DNA from: Erysipelothrix sp. UBA3383
GTDB lineage: Bacteria; Bacillota_I; Bacilli_A; Erysipelotrichales; Erysipelotrichaceae
Assembly (NCBI GenBank): GCA_002358955.1
Contig: DEPV01000097.1
Span: forward strand, 1-13,156
Direction: 5' to 3'
DNA length: 13,156 nt
Shown here: positions 1 to 5,618 of the stretch, one piece after another
How positions within the stretch are numbered: the stretch's first letter is position 1
Layout: every line of letters starts with the position of its first letter
Translations under genes and position numbers: made by a program
The notes under the pieces: model-generated
Seen by the model: only the letters and a program-made list of their open reading frames with translations
Database searches by the model: none
What the model was told of the DNA's origin: nothing

Positions 1-1
1 A

Positions 2-865
2 TTAGATGACTATATTGAACAAGGTGGTAATGTGATTGACTGTGGTCGATACTACGGTGCTGGACAATCTGAGTTAATCTTAAAAGAATACTTGGATGCA
101 CGTGGTAATCGTGATGATTTAATCATTATTGATAAGTGCTGTCATCCCATCATTACACCTGATGGAAAACACCATCCAGGCTACTGGCGTGTTAAACCGG
201 ATTTAATTACTGAGGATCTGCATTACAGTCTGTATCATGTGGGTGTTGATTACTTTGATATCTACTTAATGCACCGTGATGATGAATCTGTATCCGTAGC
301 ATCCATTATGGACCGTTTGGAACAACATCACTCTGAAGGATTAATCAAGGCTTATGGTGTGTCAAACTGGTCACTGGCACGTGTTCAGGAAGCATATGAG
401 TATACACAAAAAATGAACTATAAAGGCTTTGCGGTTAACAACCCTTCATACTCATTAGCACACGTTGAAAAACCACGTTGGGTTGGAACAATCTATGCAG
501 ATGATGCCTATGCTCAATGGCATAAAAACACAGACTTAACACTGATCAGTTGGGCTGCTCAAGCACATGGTTTCTTTGCAGATATCTATCCAAAAGATGG
601 CAGTGCACCTCAAGACATTCAAGATGCATTCTTCTCAGAAGGCAACTTCAAACGTTTAGAACGTGCTCAAGAATTGGGTGAGAAATACAATGTTGACTCA
701 ATCAACATTGCCCTTGCTTATGTTATGTGTCAAGATCTAAACTTAGGTGTTGTTATTGGAAGTCGTAATACCGATGAATTCCATTCAAGCATCCGTACTT
801 TAGATATTAAACTAACACCAGCAGAACTTGCTTACTTAGATCTAAAAGCAGATTCATACCAATAA
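2..865 (+). CDS. Aldo/keto reductase, 5' end cut by the window
   Basis: This is a partial gene: the reading frame is open back to base 2, so the GTG at 32 is only an internal codon and the true start lies outside the window. The product is a TIM-barrel NAD(P)H-dependent oxidoreductase of the aldo/keto reductase family (Pfam Aldo_ket_red), which reduces aldehydes or ketones in the cytoplasm. The catalytic tetrad can be read, numbering from the first visible codon: Asp13 and Tyr18 in the segment VIDCGRYYG, Lys45 in IIIDKCCHP, and His91 in IYLMHRDD. The C-terminal cofactor segment GVVIGSRNTDEF is also present. Two cysteines directly follow the catalytic lysine, where most members have small or aliphatic residues. 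The gene ends 19 bases before a hairpin terminator and converges on the minus-strand ene-reductase pair. The family is clear; the substrate cannot be read from the sequence. Confidence 0.93.
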   Translation, partial: LDDYIEQGGNVIDCGRYYGAGQSELILKEYLDARGNRDDLIIIDKCCHPIITPDGKHHPGYWRVKPDLITEDLHYSLYHVGVDYFDIYLMHRDDESVSVASIMDRLEQHHSEGLIKAYGVSNWSLARVQEAYEYTQKMNYKGFAVNNPSYSLAHVEKPRWVGTIYADDAYAQWHKNTDLTLISWAAQAHGFFADIYPKDGSAPQDIQDAFFSEGNFKRLERAQELGEKYNVDSINIALAYVMCQDLNLGVVIGSRNTDEFHSSIRTLDIKLTPAELAYLDLKADSYQ

Positions 866-884
866 TTAATACAATTTAAGTAAA

Positions 885-917
885 ACAAAAGAGTGGGTTC
901 TTGACCCACTCTTTTGT
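885..917. terminator. Perfect 14-bp hairpin, probable bidirectional terminator
   Basis: ACAAAAGAGTGGGT (885-898) pairs fully with ACCCACTCTTTTGT (904-917) around a 5-base loop. The GC-rich upper stem and A/T-rich base give a T-rich tail on both strands: CTTTTGTATG on plus, and TTTTGTTTTAC on minus, which is the better tail. It lies between two convergent genes, 19 bases after the aldo/keto reductase stop and 22 bases beyond the small membrane protein stop, so it probably ends both transcripts. Confidence 0.88.
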
Positions 918-939
918 ATGTATTAAAACACATTTTTAA

Positions 940-1107
940 TTATTTACTTAGTTTCTTGAAATACAATCCGACACCATAGAGAATTGCAGTGTAGATGACT
1001 AAATTAAAATAAACATTCATAAGGCTTGGAAAGAAGTGTTCCAGTATAAAACTGACTACAAATGCTGAAATAAAAGCAATCAATACCATCTTCCATGTAT
1101 ATTTCAT
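940..1107 (-). CDS. Small hydrophobic membrane protein, 55 residues
   Basis: This is a short gene that a length-filtered gene caller could miss. It reads from ATG (1105-1107, minus) to TAA (940-942). The peptide begins MKYTWKMVLIAF and ends GVGLYFKKLSK. It has two hydrophobic stretches, about residues 7-22 and 33-50, separated by a short EHFFPSLMN segment. It has a positively charged N-terminus and a lysine-rich tail, as in a two-pass membrane hairpin with both ends inside. The start lies 11 bases after the stop of the upstream ene-reductase gene, and the purine-rich stretch GGATAAGAG between them could serve as the ribosome binding site, so the two are likely co-transcribed. I do not recognise a family. 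The evidence that it is real is its clean frame, membrane-like composition, operon-like spacing and position just before the shared terminator. Confidence 0.7.
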   Translation of the reverse strand: MKYTWKMVLIAFISAFVVSFILEHFFPSLMNVYFNLVIYTAILYGVGLYFKKLSK

Positions 1108-1118
1108 TTTCTCTTATC

Positions 1119-2135
1119 CTATTTATATGCTCTTTGATATTGAACTGGAATTAAATCATTACGACGACGTTTGTTAGCCTGTGTCAATAACCACTGTGGA
1201 TCACTGAGTAATAAGCGACCCATTGCAACTAAATCAGCACGATCATTTTCTAAGATGTCACTGACTAAATCAAGTTCAGTAATTAATCCACAAGCAATGA
1301 CAGGCACATCCAAGACTTCCTTAATGCGTGTTGCAAAGGGGACTTGATAGCCTGGGTGTAGACGTGTTGGACGGATGGGAGTAATACCACCACTTGATAC
1401 ATGAATGATATCAAAGCGATCTTTAACAGGACGTAATATCTCAATAATATCATCCACATCATAACCATCTTCCTCATAATCAGTAGCACTGATACGAATG
1501 GAAAGCATGCGATCCTTAGGCCATACCATCTCTATTTCATCCAAAAGTTCACTTAAGAACACACTTGGATCTGCATATTTATCATTTCTCTTATTTGTAA
1601 TTGGAGAAATAAATTGAGAAATTAAGTATCCGTGGGCACCATGGATTTCTAAAGCATCAAAGCCAACATCGGCTGCTCTTTGTGCTGCATCTTTAAAGTC
1701 TTTAAATACTGATTGAATCTCATCATAAGATAACTCGTTGGGTGTTTTTGAATTCTCATCAAAGGCAATTGCACTGGGCGCATAAATGGTATCAACACCA
1801 TCTATCGCTGTACATTTACGACCTGCATGATTCAGTTGAATCCCAATCTTAGAACCCAATTCCTGGACATTGGCAATAAGGGGTCTAAATGCCTCTTTTT
1901 GCACATCGTTCCATAAGCCCAAGCACTGATCTGTAATACGACCCTCTGGTGATACTCCAGTTGCTTCAACAACAATATATCCCACTTGACCAATCGCACG
2001 TGCTTGATAATGGGTTGTATGATGCAATGAAACAATACCATCATGATTCATACAGGAATACTGACACATTGGAGCCATTACGAGTCTGTTTTTAAACGTT
2101 ATGGGTCCACATTCATAATCTTTAAAAAGTTTCAT
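1119..2135 (-). CDS. YqjM-type NADPH dehydrogenase / ene-reductase (Old Yellow Enzyme family)
   Basis: This 338-residue FMN-dependent TIM barrel reduces activated C=C bonds (enones, maleimides, nitro-compounds) with NADPH. It closely resembles Bacillus subtilis YqjM in length and motifs. The N-terminal segment MAPMCQYS supplies the class-III signature Cys24 and Tyr26, which tune the flavin. GIQLNHAGRK carries Gln100, the flavin-binding position. EIHGAHGYL gives the substrate-anion pair His165 and His168, with Tyr170. Arg214 lies in LSIRISATDY, and Arg335 near the C-terminus matches the arginine finger that YqjM inserts into the neighbouring subunit. Phosphate-binding glycines occur at DLVAMGRLLL. 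The loop after NDKYADP is shorter than usual and lacks the common GG-x-x-x-NR-x-RF signature. Translation starts at ATG 2135 behind AGAGGT. It is probably the first gene of a two-gene unit with the small membrane protein. The family assignment is firm; the natural substrate is unknown. Confidence 0.95.
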   Translation of the reverse strand: MKLFKDYECGPITFKNRLVMAPMCQYSCMNHDGIVSLHHTTHYQARAIGQVGYIVVEATGVSPEGRITDQCLGLWNDVQKEAFRPLIANVQELGSKIGIQLNHAGRKCTAIDGVDTIYAPSAIAFDENSKTPNELSYDEIQSVFKDFKDAAQRAADVGFDALEIHGAHGYLISQFISPITNKRNDKYADPSVFLSELLDEIEMVWPKDRMLSIRISATDYEEDGYDVDDIIEILRPVKDRFDIIHVSSGGITPIRPTRLHPGYQVPFATRIKEVLDVPVIACGLITELDLVSDILENDRADLVAMGRLLLSDPQWLLTQANKRRRNDLIPVQYQRAYK

Positions 2136-2156
2136 AAGTACCTCTTTTCTAAATAG

Positions 2157-2185
2157 ATTATATCATGCTTTTCATCATGGTAAGT
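2157..2185 (-). promoter_or_regulatory. Promoter for the ene-reductase gene
   Basis: On the minus strand a perfect TATAAT (forward 2157-2162) is preceded by TGA, giving an extended -10 (TGnTATAAT). The -35 region, ACTTAC at forward 2180-2185 with a 17-base spacer, is weak, which is usual when an extended -10 is present. It lies 22 bases upstream of the start codon. Confidence 0.6.
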
Positions 2186-2189
2186 GGAA

Positions 2190-2216
2190 GTCTTAAGGAA
2201 TTGTTTGTTTTAAGAC
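2190..2216. promoter_or_regulatory. Inverted repeat between divergent promoters, possible operator
   Basis: GTCTTAA (2190-2196) and TTAAGAC (2210-2216) form a perfect 7-base inverted repeat with a 13-base spacer. It sits just upstream of the ene-reductase promoter and overlaps the proposed -35 of radC. The geometry would suit a dimeric repressor, but no regulator gene is present in the window and the arms are AT-rich, so the assignment is tentative. Confidence 0.3.
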
Positions 2217-2233
2217 AGATCATAATTTATAAA
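2205..2233 (+). promoter_or_regulatory. Probable radC promoter
   Basis: TTGTTT (2205-2210), a 17-base spacer and TATAAA (2228-2233) form a plausible sigma-A-type promoter. They lie about 55 bases upstream of the proposed radC start, in the divergent region shared with the ene-reductase gene. Confidence 0.45.
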
Positions 2234-2276
2234 TGAATCCCTTAGGACATTAGTACTTTAAAGCCTAATTAGTCAT

Positions 2277-2283
2277 GAGGTGA
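2277..2283 (+). promoter_or_regulatory. radC ribosome binding site preceding an ATA codon
   Basis: GAGGTGA is a strong Shine-Dalgarno match. Counting from its GAGG core, the codon at normal spacing (7 bases) is ATA at 2288-2290. No ATG, GTG or TTG lies in the radC frame between this site and codon 29, so this site decides the start. Confidence 0.7.
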
Positions 2284-2287
2284 TTTT

Positions 2288-2974
2288 ATAACAATTAAAA
2301 CATTACCCTATAATCTAAGACCCCGTGAGAAGGCATTTCTTCATGGTGTAGCATCATTATCAGATCGGGAATTGGTGGCTCTATTCATTCGTTCGGGTAC
2401 TTCTAAAGCATCTGCCTTAGACATAGCTGATGAAGTCTTAAGAATATCCAATGGACTGCGTAATTTTCTGAAGTTAAGTCGTGGTGATTTTATTAAAATA
2501 TCAGGGATTAAAGAAGTGAAGGCATTGGAACTTGAGGCCATTGGTGAAATGAGCCGTCGTATTGCTAAACCCTCATTTGATCAAGCCATCAATATTCATG
2601 ATGGCGGGGATTTGATGGTATGGCTCAATCTTGAAATTGGTTATAAGGAGCAAGAACACTTCTTGGTTATCTTTATGAACAATCAAAACAAAATCTTATC
2701 CTACCAAGTTCTGTTTAAAGGCACAGTAGACTCATCAACAGTCAGTCCCCGGGATGTCTTTCGTACAGCACTTGAACTCAGTTCAACCCGCATCATCTTG
2801 GTTCACAATCATCCTGGTGGCACACTGCTTGCTAGTCAGGGAGACATTCAAGTCACTCGCAGTATGGTTTTAGCAGGCCATTACATTGGAATACGCGTGA
2901 TTGATCATGTCATTGTTGCTCAAGGTCAATTTATCTCCCTGATGGATCAGCATGCTCATCTTTTTGAAGTTTAA
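2288..2974 (+). CDS. radC: DNA repair protein RadC (UPF0758, JAMM/MPN+ domain), apparent ATA start
   Basis: The conserved RadC N-terminus, TIKTLPYNLRPREK then ASLSDRELVALFIRSGT, is encoded directly after a strong ribosome binding site, but the codon in the start position is ATA. A start at the TTG of codon 29 would delete this conserved segment. From ATA the protein is 228 residues, close to the usual size. An N-terminal helical region includes a helix-hairpin-helix-like motif (ISGIKEVKALELEAIGEM, about residues 71-88). It is followed by a metalloprotease-like MPN+ domain with Glu124 and the motif His173-x-His175-(x10)-Asp186 in LVHNHPGG. RadC was named for DNA repair, but its biochemical role is unsettled; the motif predicts zinc binding. 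It stands alone between its promoter and a strong terminator. The mreBCD genes that often follow radC are represented only by mreC and mreD. Confidence 0.93.
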   Translation: MTIKTLPYNLRPREKAFLHGVASLSDRELVALFIRSGTSKASALDIADEVLRISNGLRNFLKLSRGDFIKISGIKEVKALELEAIGEMSRRIAKPSFDQAINIHDGGDLMVWLNLEIGYKEQEHFLVIFMNNQNKILSYQVLFKGTVDSSTVSPRDVFRTALELSSTRIILVHNHPGGTLLASQGDIQVTRSMVLAGHYIGIRVIDHVIVAQGQFISLMDQHAHLFEV

Positions 2975-3003
2975 ACACAAGTGTGATTGATTAGGGAACC
3001 TAG

Positions 3004-3029
3004 AAAGAGAAGGAATTCTCTTTTTTTTT
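3004..3029 (+). terminator. Intrinsic terminator after radC
   Basis: AAAGAGAA (3004-3011) and TTCTCTTT (3016-3023) form an 8-bp stem around a GGAA tetraloop, running into nine consecutive T bases (3021-3029). This is a textbook rho-independent terminator, 30 bases after the radC stop, and it separates radC from the mreC unit. Confidence 0.88.
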
Positions 3030-3083
3030 CATGTGAGACTTTGTTTATCACCCCAATTTCTTTTCTATTGAGACAAGACAAGG

Positions 3084-3089
3084 TATAAT
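3084..3089 (+). promoter_or_regulatory. -10 element of the mreC promoter
   Basis: A perfect TATAAT lies 22 bases upstream of the mreC start and just downstream of the radC terminator. The -35 is poor: TTTTCT at 3061-3066 has a 17-base spacer, while the nearby TTGAGA (3068-3073) is too close at 10 bases. The -10 is convincing, the -35 less so. Confidence 0.5.
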
Positions 3090-3098
3090 ACCCTTAGT

Positions 3099-3104
3099 AG
3101 AGGT
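3099..3104 (+). promoter_or_regulatory. mreC ribosome binding site, places the start at ATG 3112
   Basis: AGAGGT (3099-3104) lies 7 bases before ATG 3112. An in-frame GTG at 3103 overlaps this site and therefore cannot be the start it serves, so mreC is called from 3112. Confidence 0.75.
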
Positions 3105-3111
3105 GTTAAAC

Positions 3112-3951
3112 ATGAAAAAGCGTTCCAAACTGACGGATGTGCTCATAAAGGTATTAGCCGTCATTATTGTCTTATTAATTAGTATGAATGTATTTAAACA
3201 TAACGTTTACGTTCAATCCGTTGATCGTAATTTTTTTAGTTTTTTCTCAATGGTTCGCTATGGACTGATTGATTATCCGGTTCAAACCATCAGTGATGTT
3301 TTTAAAGACACTGCTACACTTTGGGATGTCCGTTCTGAAAACGATGCTTTAAAGAAAAAGTTAGATTATGATTACCACTGGCAATCACTCATCGATGAAT
3401 TACAAACTGAAGTGGATGAACTGAAGGCTCTTAATGATCTGAAATCCGTATATTCTGATCGTAGCTTACGTAGTGCCACTGTGAAAAATACCGCCATTGA
3501 AGCATGGAATCAAACTTTTGAGATTGATCGAGGCAGTGCTGATGGTATTAAGGTAGGGGATGGGGTTATTAATGCTCAAGGTATTGTAGGTAAGGTCATT
3601 TCAGTCAATGAAAATCAAGCTACAGTATCCACTATATTTGCAAATAATGAACACTCCCAAGTTGCTGTTAAGATTAAGGTAGCAGATGGCCTATATGTTA
3701 ATGGGATTTTGCAATCCTATGATTCCAACACTGAATTATTCAGCATTCGACTGCTTGAGACACATACTTCAGTAACTGAAGGCATGAGTGTTTCAACCTC
3801 AGGTATGGGAGGAATCTTCCCGGCTGGCTTTTATGCAGGGACGATTGATTCTGTAAAAGAAACTGCAGACAGCTTAGGGACGATTGTATACATGACCTCC
3901 CAAGTCAACTACAGTAATATTAAATATGTTATGGTGGTGGGTCAAGAATGA
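3112..3951 (+). CDS. mreC: Rod shape-determining protein MreC
   Basis: MreC is a bitopic membrane protein that organises the cell-wall elongation complex, linking MreB and MreD inside to penicillin-binding proteins and RodA outside. The 279-residue product has a basic N-terminus (MKKRSK), one transmembrane helix at about residues 9-26, a predicted coiled coil at about 72-112 (heptad-like ENDALKKKL and IDELQTEVDELKALNDLKS), and the extracytoplasmic beta-rich MreC domain at about 118-275. Family landmarks are IDRGSADGIKVGDGVINAQGI (about 138-158, the usual G-x-x-D/E-G-(I/V)-x-x-G-x-x-V pattern) and STSGMGGIFPAGFYAGTI (about 228-245). It overlaps mreD by four bases (ATGA), suggesting translational coupling. 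mreB, normally just upstream, is not here; the gene before it is radC, behind a terminator. Length and domain order are normal. Confidence 0.95.
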   Translation: MKKRSKLTDVLIKVLAVIIVLLISMNVFKHNVYVQSVDRNFFSFFSMVRYGLIDYPVQTISDVFKDTATLWDVRSENDALKKKLDYDYHWQSLIDELQTEVDELKALNDLKSVYSDRSLRSATVKNTAIEAWNQTFEIDRGSADGIKVGDGVINAQGIVGKVISVNENQATVSTIFANNEHSQVAVKIKVADGLYVNGILQSYDSNTELFSIRLLETHTSVTEGMSVSTSGMGGIFPAGFYAGTIDSVKETADSLGTIVYMTSQVNYSNIKYVMVVGQE

Positions 3952-4478
3952 GAACCGTACGTTTAATGCATGCTTTGTTTCTGGCAGGACTTGTTCTCTT
4001 AGATACCATTCTTGCCGTTGTTTTCAAGAATGTTGGCTTTGGTGGGATTAACTTTATCTCATCGTTTGCCTTCATTGGTCTATTGTTATTTCAACAAACT
4101 GATTCCAACACAGAATTGATTGTCAAAATATTGTTTGTAAGCACATGGTTGGAACTTAATCATGTAGATTCATTTCCAATCTTTATTGCTTCTTATTTAC
4201 TGACATTCTTAATCATGGGTATCATCAAAACCTTAGTGGGGAATGAAATTCAAGAATTCTATATTTTAGTCATTTTAGCACTGAGTCTTAAAGAACTCAT
4301 CACCTATATTTTACTGATCAGTTTAAAGAATCTTGATATGTCATTGATGACCTTTATTGTTCAACGCAGTTTTTGGGTAATCATGGGATCACTTGTCATG
4401 ATTCCATTTGTAGTATCTTTAAATAAAAAGATGCTCCGCAGAATCTTACAAAAAGCACAGAATACATACATGCGCTAG
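3948..4478 (+). CDS. mreD: Rod shape-determining membrane protein MreD
   Basis: The 176-residue product is almost entirely hydrophobic, with about five or six predicted membrane helices (roughly residues 7-26, 34-49, 57-70, 77-96, 103-124 and 136-158) and a basic C-terminal tail (NKKMLRRILQKA). MreD sequences are poorly conserved. The assignment rests on size, topology and position: it starts in an ATGA overlap with the mreC stop, the classical mreC-mreD arrangement. It acts in the cytoplasmic membrane as part of the elongasome and is required for rod shape where studied. An in-frame Glu/His segment (STWLELNHVDSFP, about 65-77) sits between helices. An unrelated small membrane protein is possible but unlikely given the coupling to mreC. 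Confidence 0.88.
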   Translation: MRTVRLMHALFLAGLVLLDTILAVVFKNVGFGGINFISSFAFIGLLLFQQTDSNTELIVKILFVSTWLELNHVDSFPIFIASYLLTFLIMGIIKTLVGNEIQEFYILVILALSLKELITYILLISLKNLDMSLMTFIVQRSFWVIMGSLVMIPFVVSLNKKMLRRILQKAQNTYMR

Positions 4479-4490
4479 AAGGAGCCACTT

Positions 4491-5579
4491 ATGAAAGCTT
4501 TACTTGAGAAAATTGATTCATTCATCGATCGACAAGGATTCAAACGTCTGGCATTACTATGTCTTGCCTTGATTGTTGTCCTCTTGCTGAATTTAACATG
4601 GCCTATTTGGAATCAAATATACAGTATGGTCATCTTAATTCTAAAGCCTTTCATCATTGGATTTGGTTTTGCTTATCTGATTCGACCTGCCGTAGTCTTC
4701 TTTGAAAAGAAACATATTTCACGAAGACTCTCAGTACCCTTAATGATCACAGCCTTCATTTTGGTCTTTGTCTTTCTAATAGCAAGTTTAATGCCAAGCC
4801 TTATTGAAGACTTAAGTCAGTTGTTTGCAAACTTTGGCGATGGGATTCAAAGTCTGTATCAGTGGTACTTGGATCAAGGAAACAGTGTTCCTTCACCCAT
4901 CATTTCAAATGTTGTGGATCAATTGGTGAAAGCTTCTGATAACTTAATTCAAAGCATTCCCAACATTCCATTAATTGTAAGTAGTTCCATCAACTCCATC
5001 ATCAGCGGTATTACAACCAGTTTATTCTCATTTGTAATTGGTTTATATTGCATTATGGATTATGAGCGCATTGCTGATTTTACAATGGAACAAGCCAAAG
5101 GCTTATCCGATAAATTATACTTATCTCTTAAAGTGATTAATGAATCTGTACGTACTTACCTGAGTTCACTACTGGTAATTATGCTGATCACATGTGTTGA
5201 GTACAGTTTATTTTATTTCTTAGTAGGGCATAAATATGCTCTTATCATGGGTATCTTATGTGCCTTTGGATTGCTTGTTCCTTATGTTGGAAGTATTGCA
5301 GTAAACACCTTGGGGCTTATTTCAGGATTGGGACTTGGTACACCACGCATCATCATGATCGTACTGGGGCTTTTAATTCTACCCAACTTGGACTCCTATT
5401 TGATTTCACCCATAGTTTATAAAAAACGTAATGCTGCAAATCCTTTATGGTCCTTATTTTCTTTCTTTGCCTGTGCAACCTTGTTTGGATTTGTCGGTGT
5501 TCTTGTATCAACACCACTGTATTTCTCCATCCGTGCCGTCTTGCAATTAAGAAAAAACAATTGGACTTTAGAGAAGTGA
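4491..5579 (+). CDS. AI-2E family (UPF0118) membrane permease
   Basis: The 362-residue protein belongs to the AI-2E transporter family (relatives include E. coli TqsA and PerM and Bacillus YtvI/YrrI). Members export autoinducer-2 or act as sodium/proton antiporters, but most are uncharacterised. The pattern fits: two N-terminal hydrophobic helices (about 19-38 and 43-64), a third near 79-103, a soluble amphipathic stretch (LIEDLSQLFANFGDGIQSLY, about 104-123, continuing to about 155), then a hydrophobic C-terminal half. The conserved PYVGSI (about 264-269) and the late segment ISPIVYKKRNAANPLWSLF followed by LFGFVGVLVSTPLY are family landmarks. It starts at ATG 4491 behind AAGGAG, 12 bases after mreD, so it is probably transcribed with mreCD. 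The shared operon suggests an envelope role, but no substrate can be read. I see no quorum-sensing gene nearby. Confidence 0.88.
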   Translation: MKALLEKIDSFIDRQGFKRLALLCLALIVVLLLNLTWPIWNQIYSMVILILKPFIIGFGFAYLIRPAVVFFEKKHISRRLSVPLMITAFILVFVFLIASLMPSLIEDLSQLFANFGDGIQSLYQWYLDQGNSVPSPIISNVVDQLVKASDNLIQSIPNIPLIVSSSINSIISGITTSLFSFVIGLYCIMDYERIADFTMEQAKGLSDKLYLSLKVINESVRTYLSSLLVIMLITCVEYSLFYFLVGHKYALIMGILCAFGLLVPYVGSIAVNTLGLISGLGLGTPRIIMIVLGLLILPNLDSYLISPIVYKKRNAANPLWSLFSFFACATLFGFVGVLVSTPLYFSIRAVLQLRKNNWTLEK

Positions 5580-5594
5580 TAAATAGTGTATAAT
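5567..5594 (+). promoter_or_regulatory. Candidate promoter for the lipoprotein gene
   Basis: TTTAGA (5567-5572, four of six -35 consensus bases), a 16-base spacer and a perfect TATAAT (5589-5594) lie across the end of the permease gene, 24 bases upstream of the lipoprotein start. It suggests that the lipoprotein can be transcribed separately from the mreCD-permease unit. Confidence 0.5.
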
Positions 5595-5618
5595 AAAGAC
5601 TAGATGAAGAGGTAAGTT

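Noticed and set aside
3103..3111. GTG 3103 as the start of mreC, three codons upstream
   Set aside because: It overlaps the ribosome binding site AGAGGT that correctly serves ATG 3112.
3721..4119. A near-identical segment (GATTCCAACAC-GAATT, peptide DSNTEL) in both mreC and mreD
   Set aside because: About 17 matching bases only, flanked by unrelated sequence and in proteins of different fold. A chance match is more likely than a repeat element.
4491..5579. Reading the AI-2E-family permease as evidence of a quorum-sensing system
   Set aside because: Most UPF0118 members do not transport AI-2, and no luxS or sensor gene is in the window.
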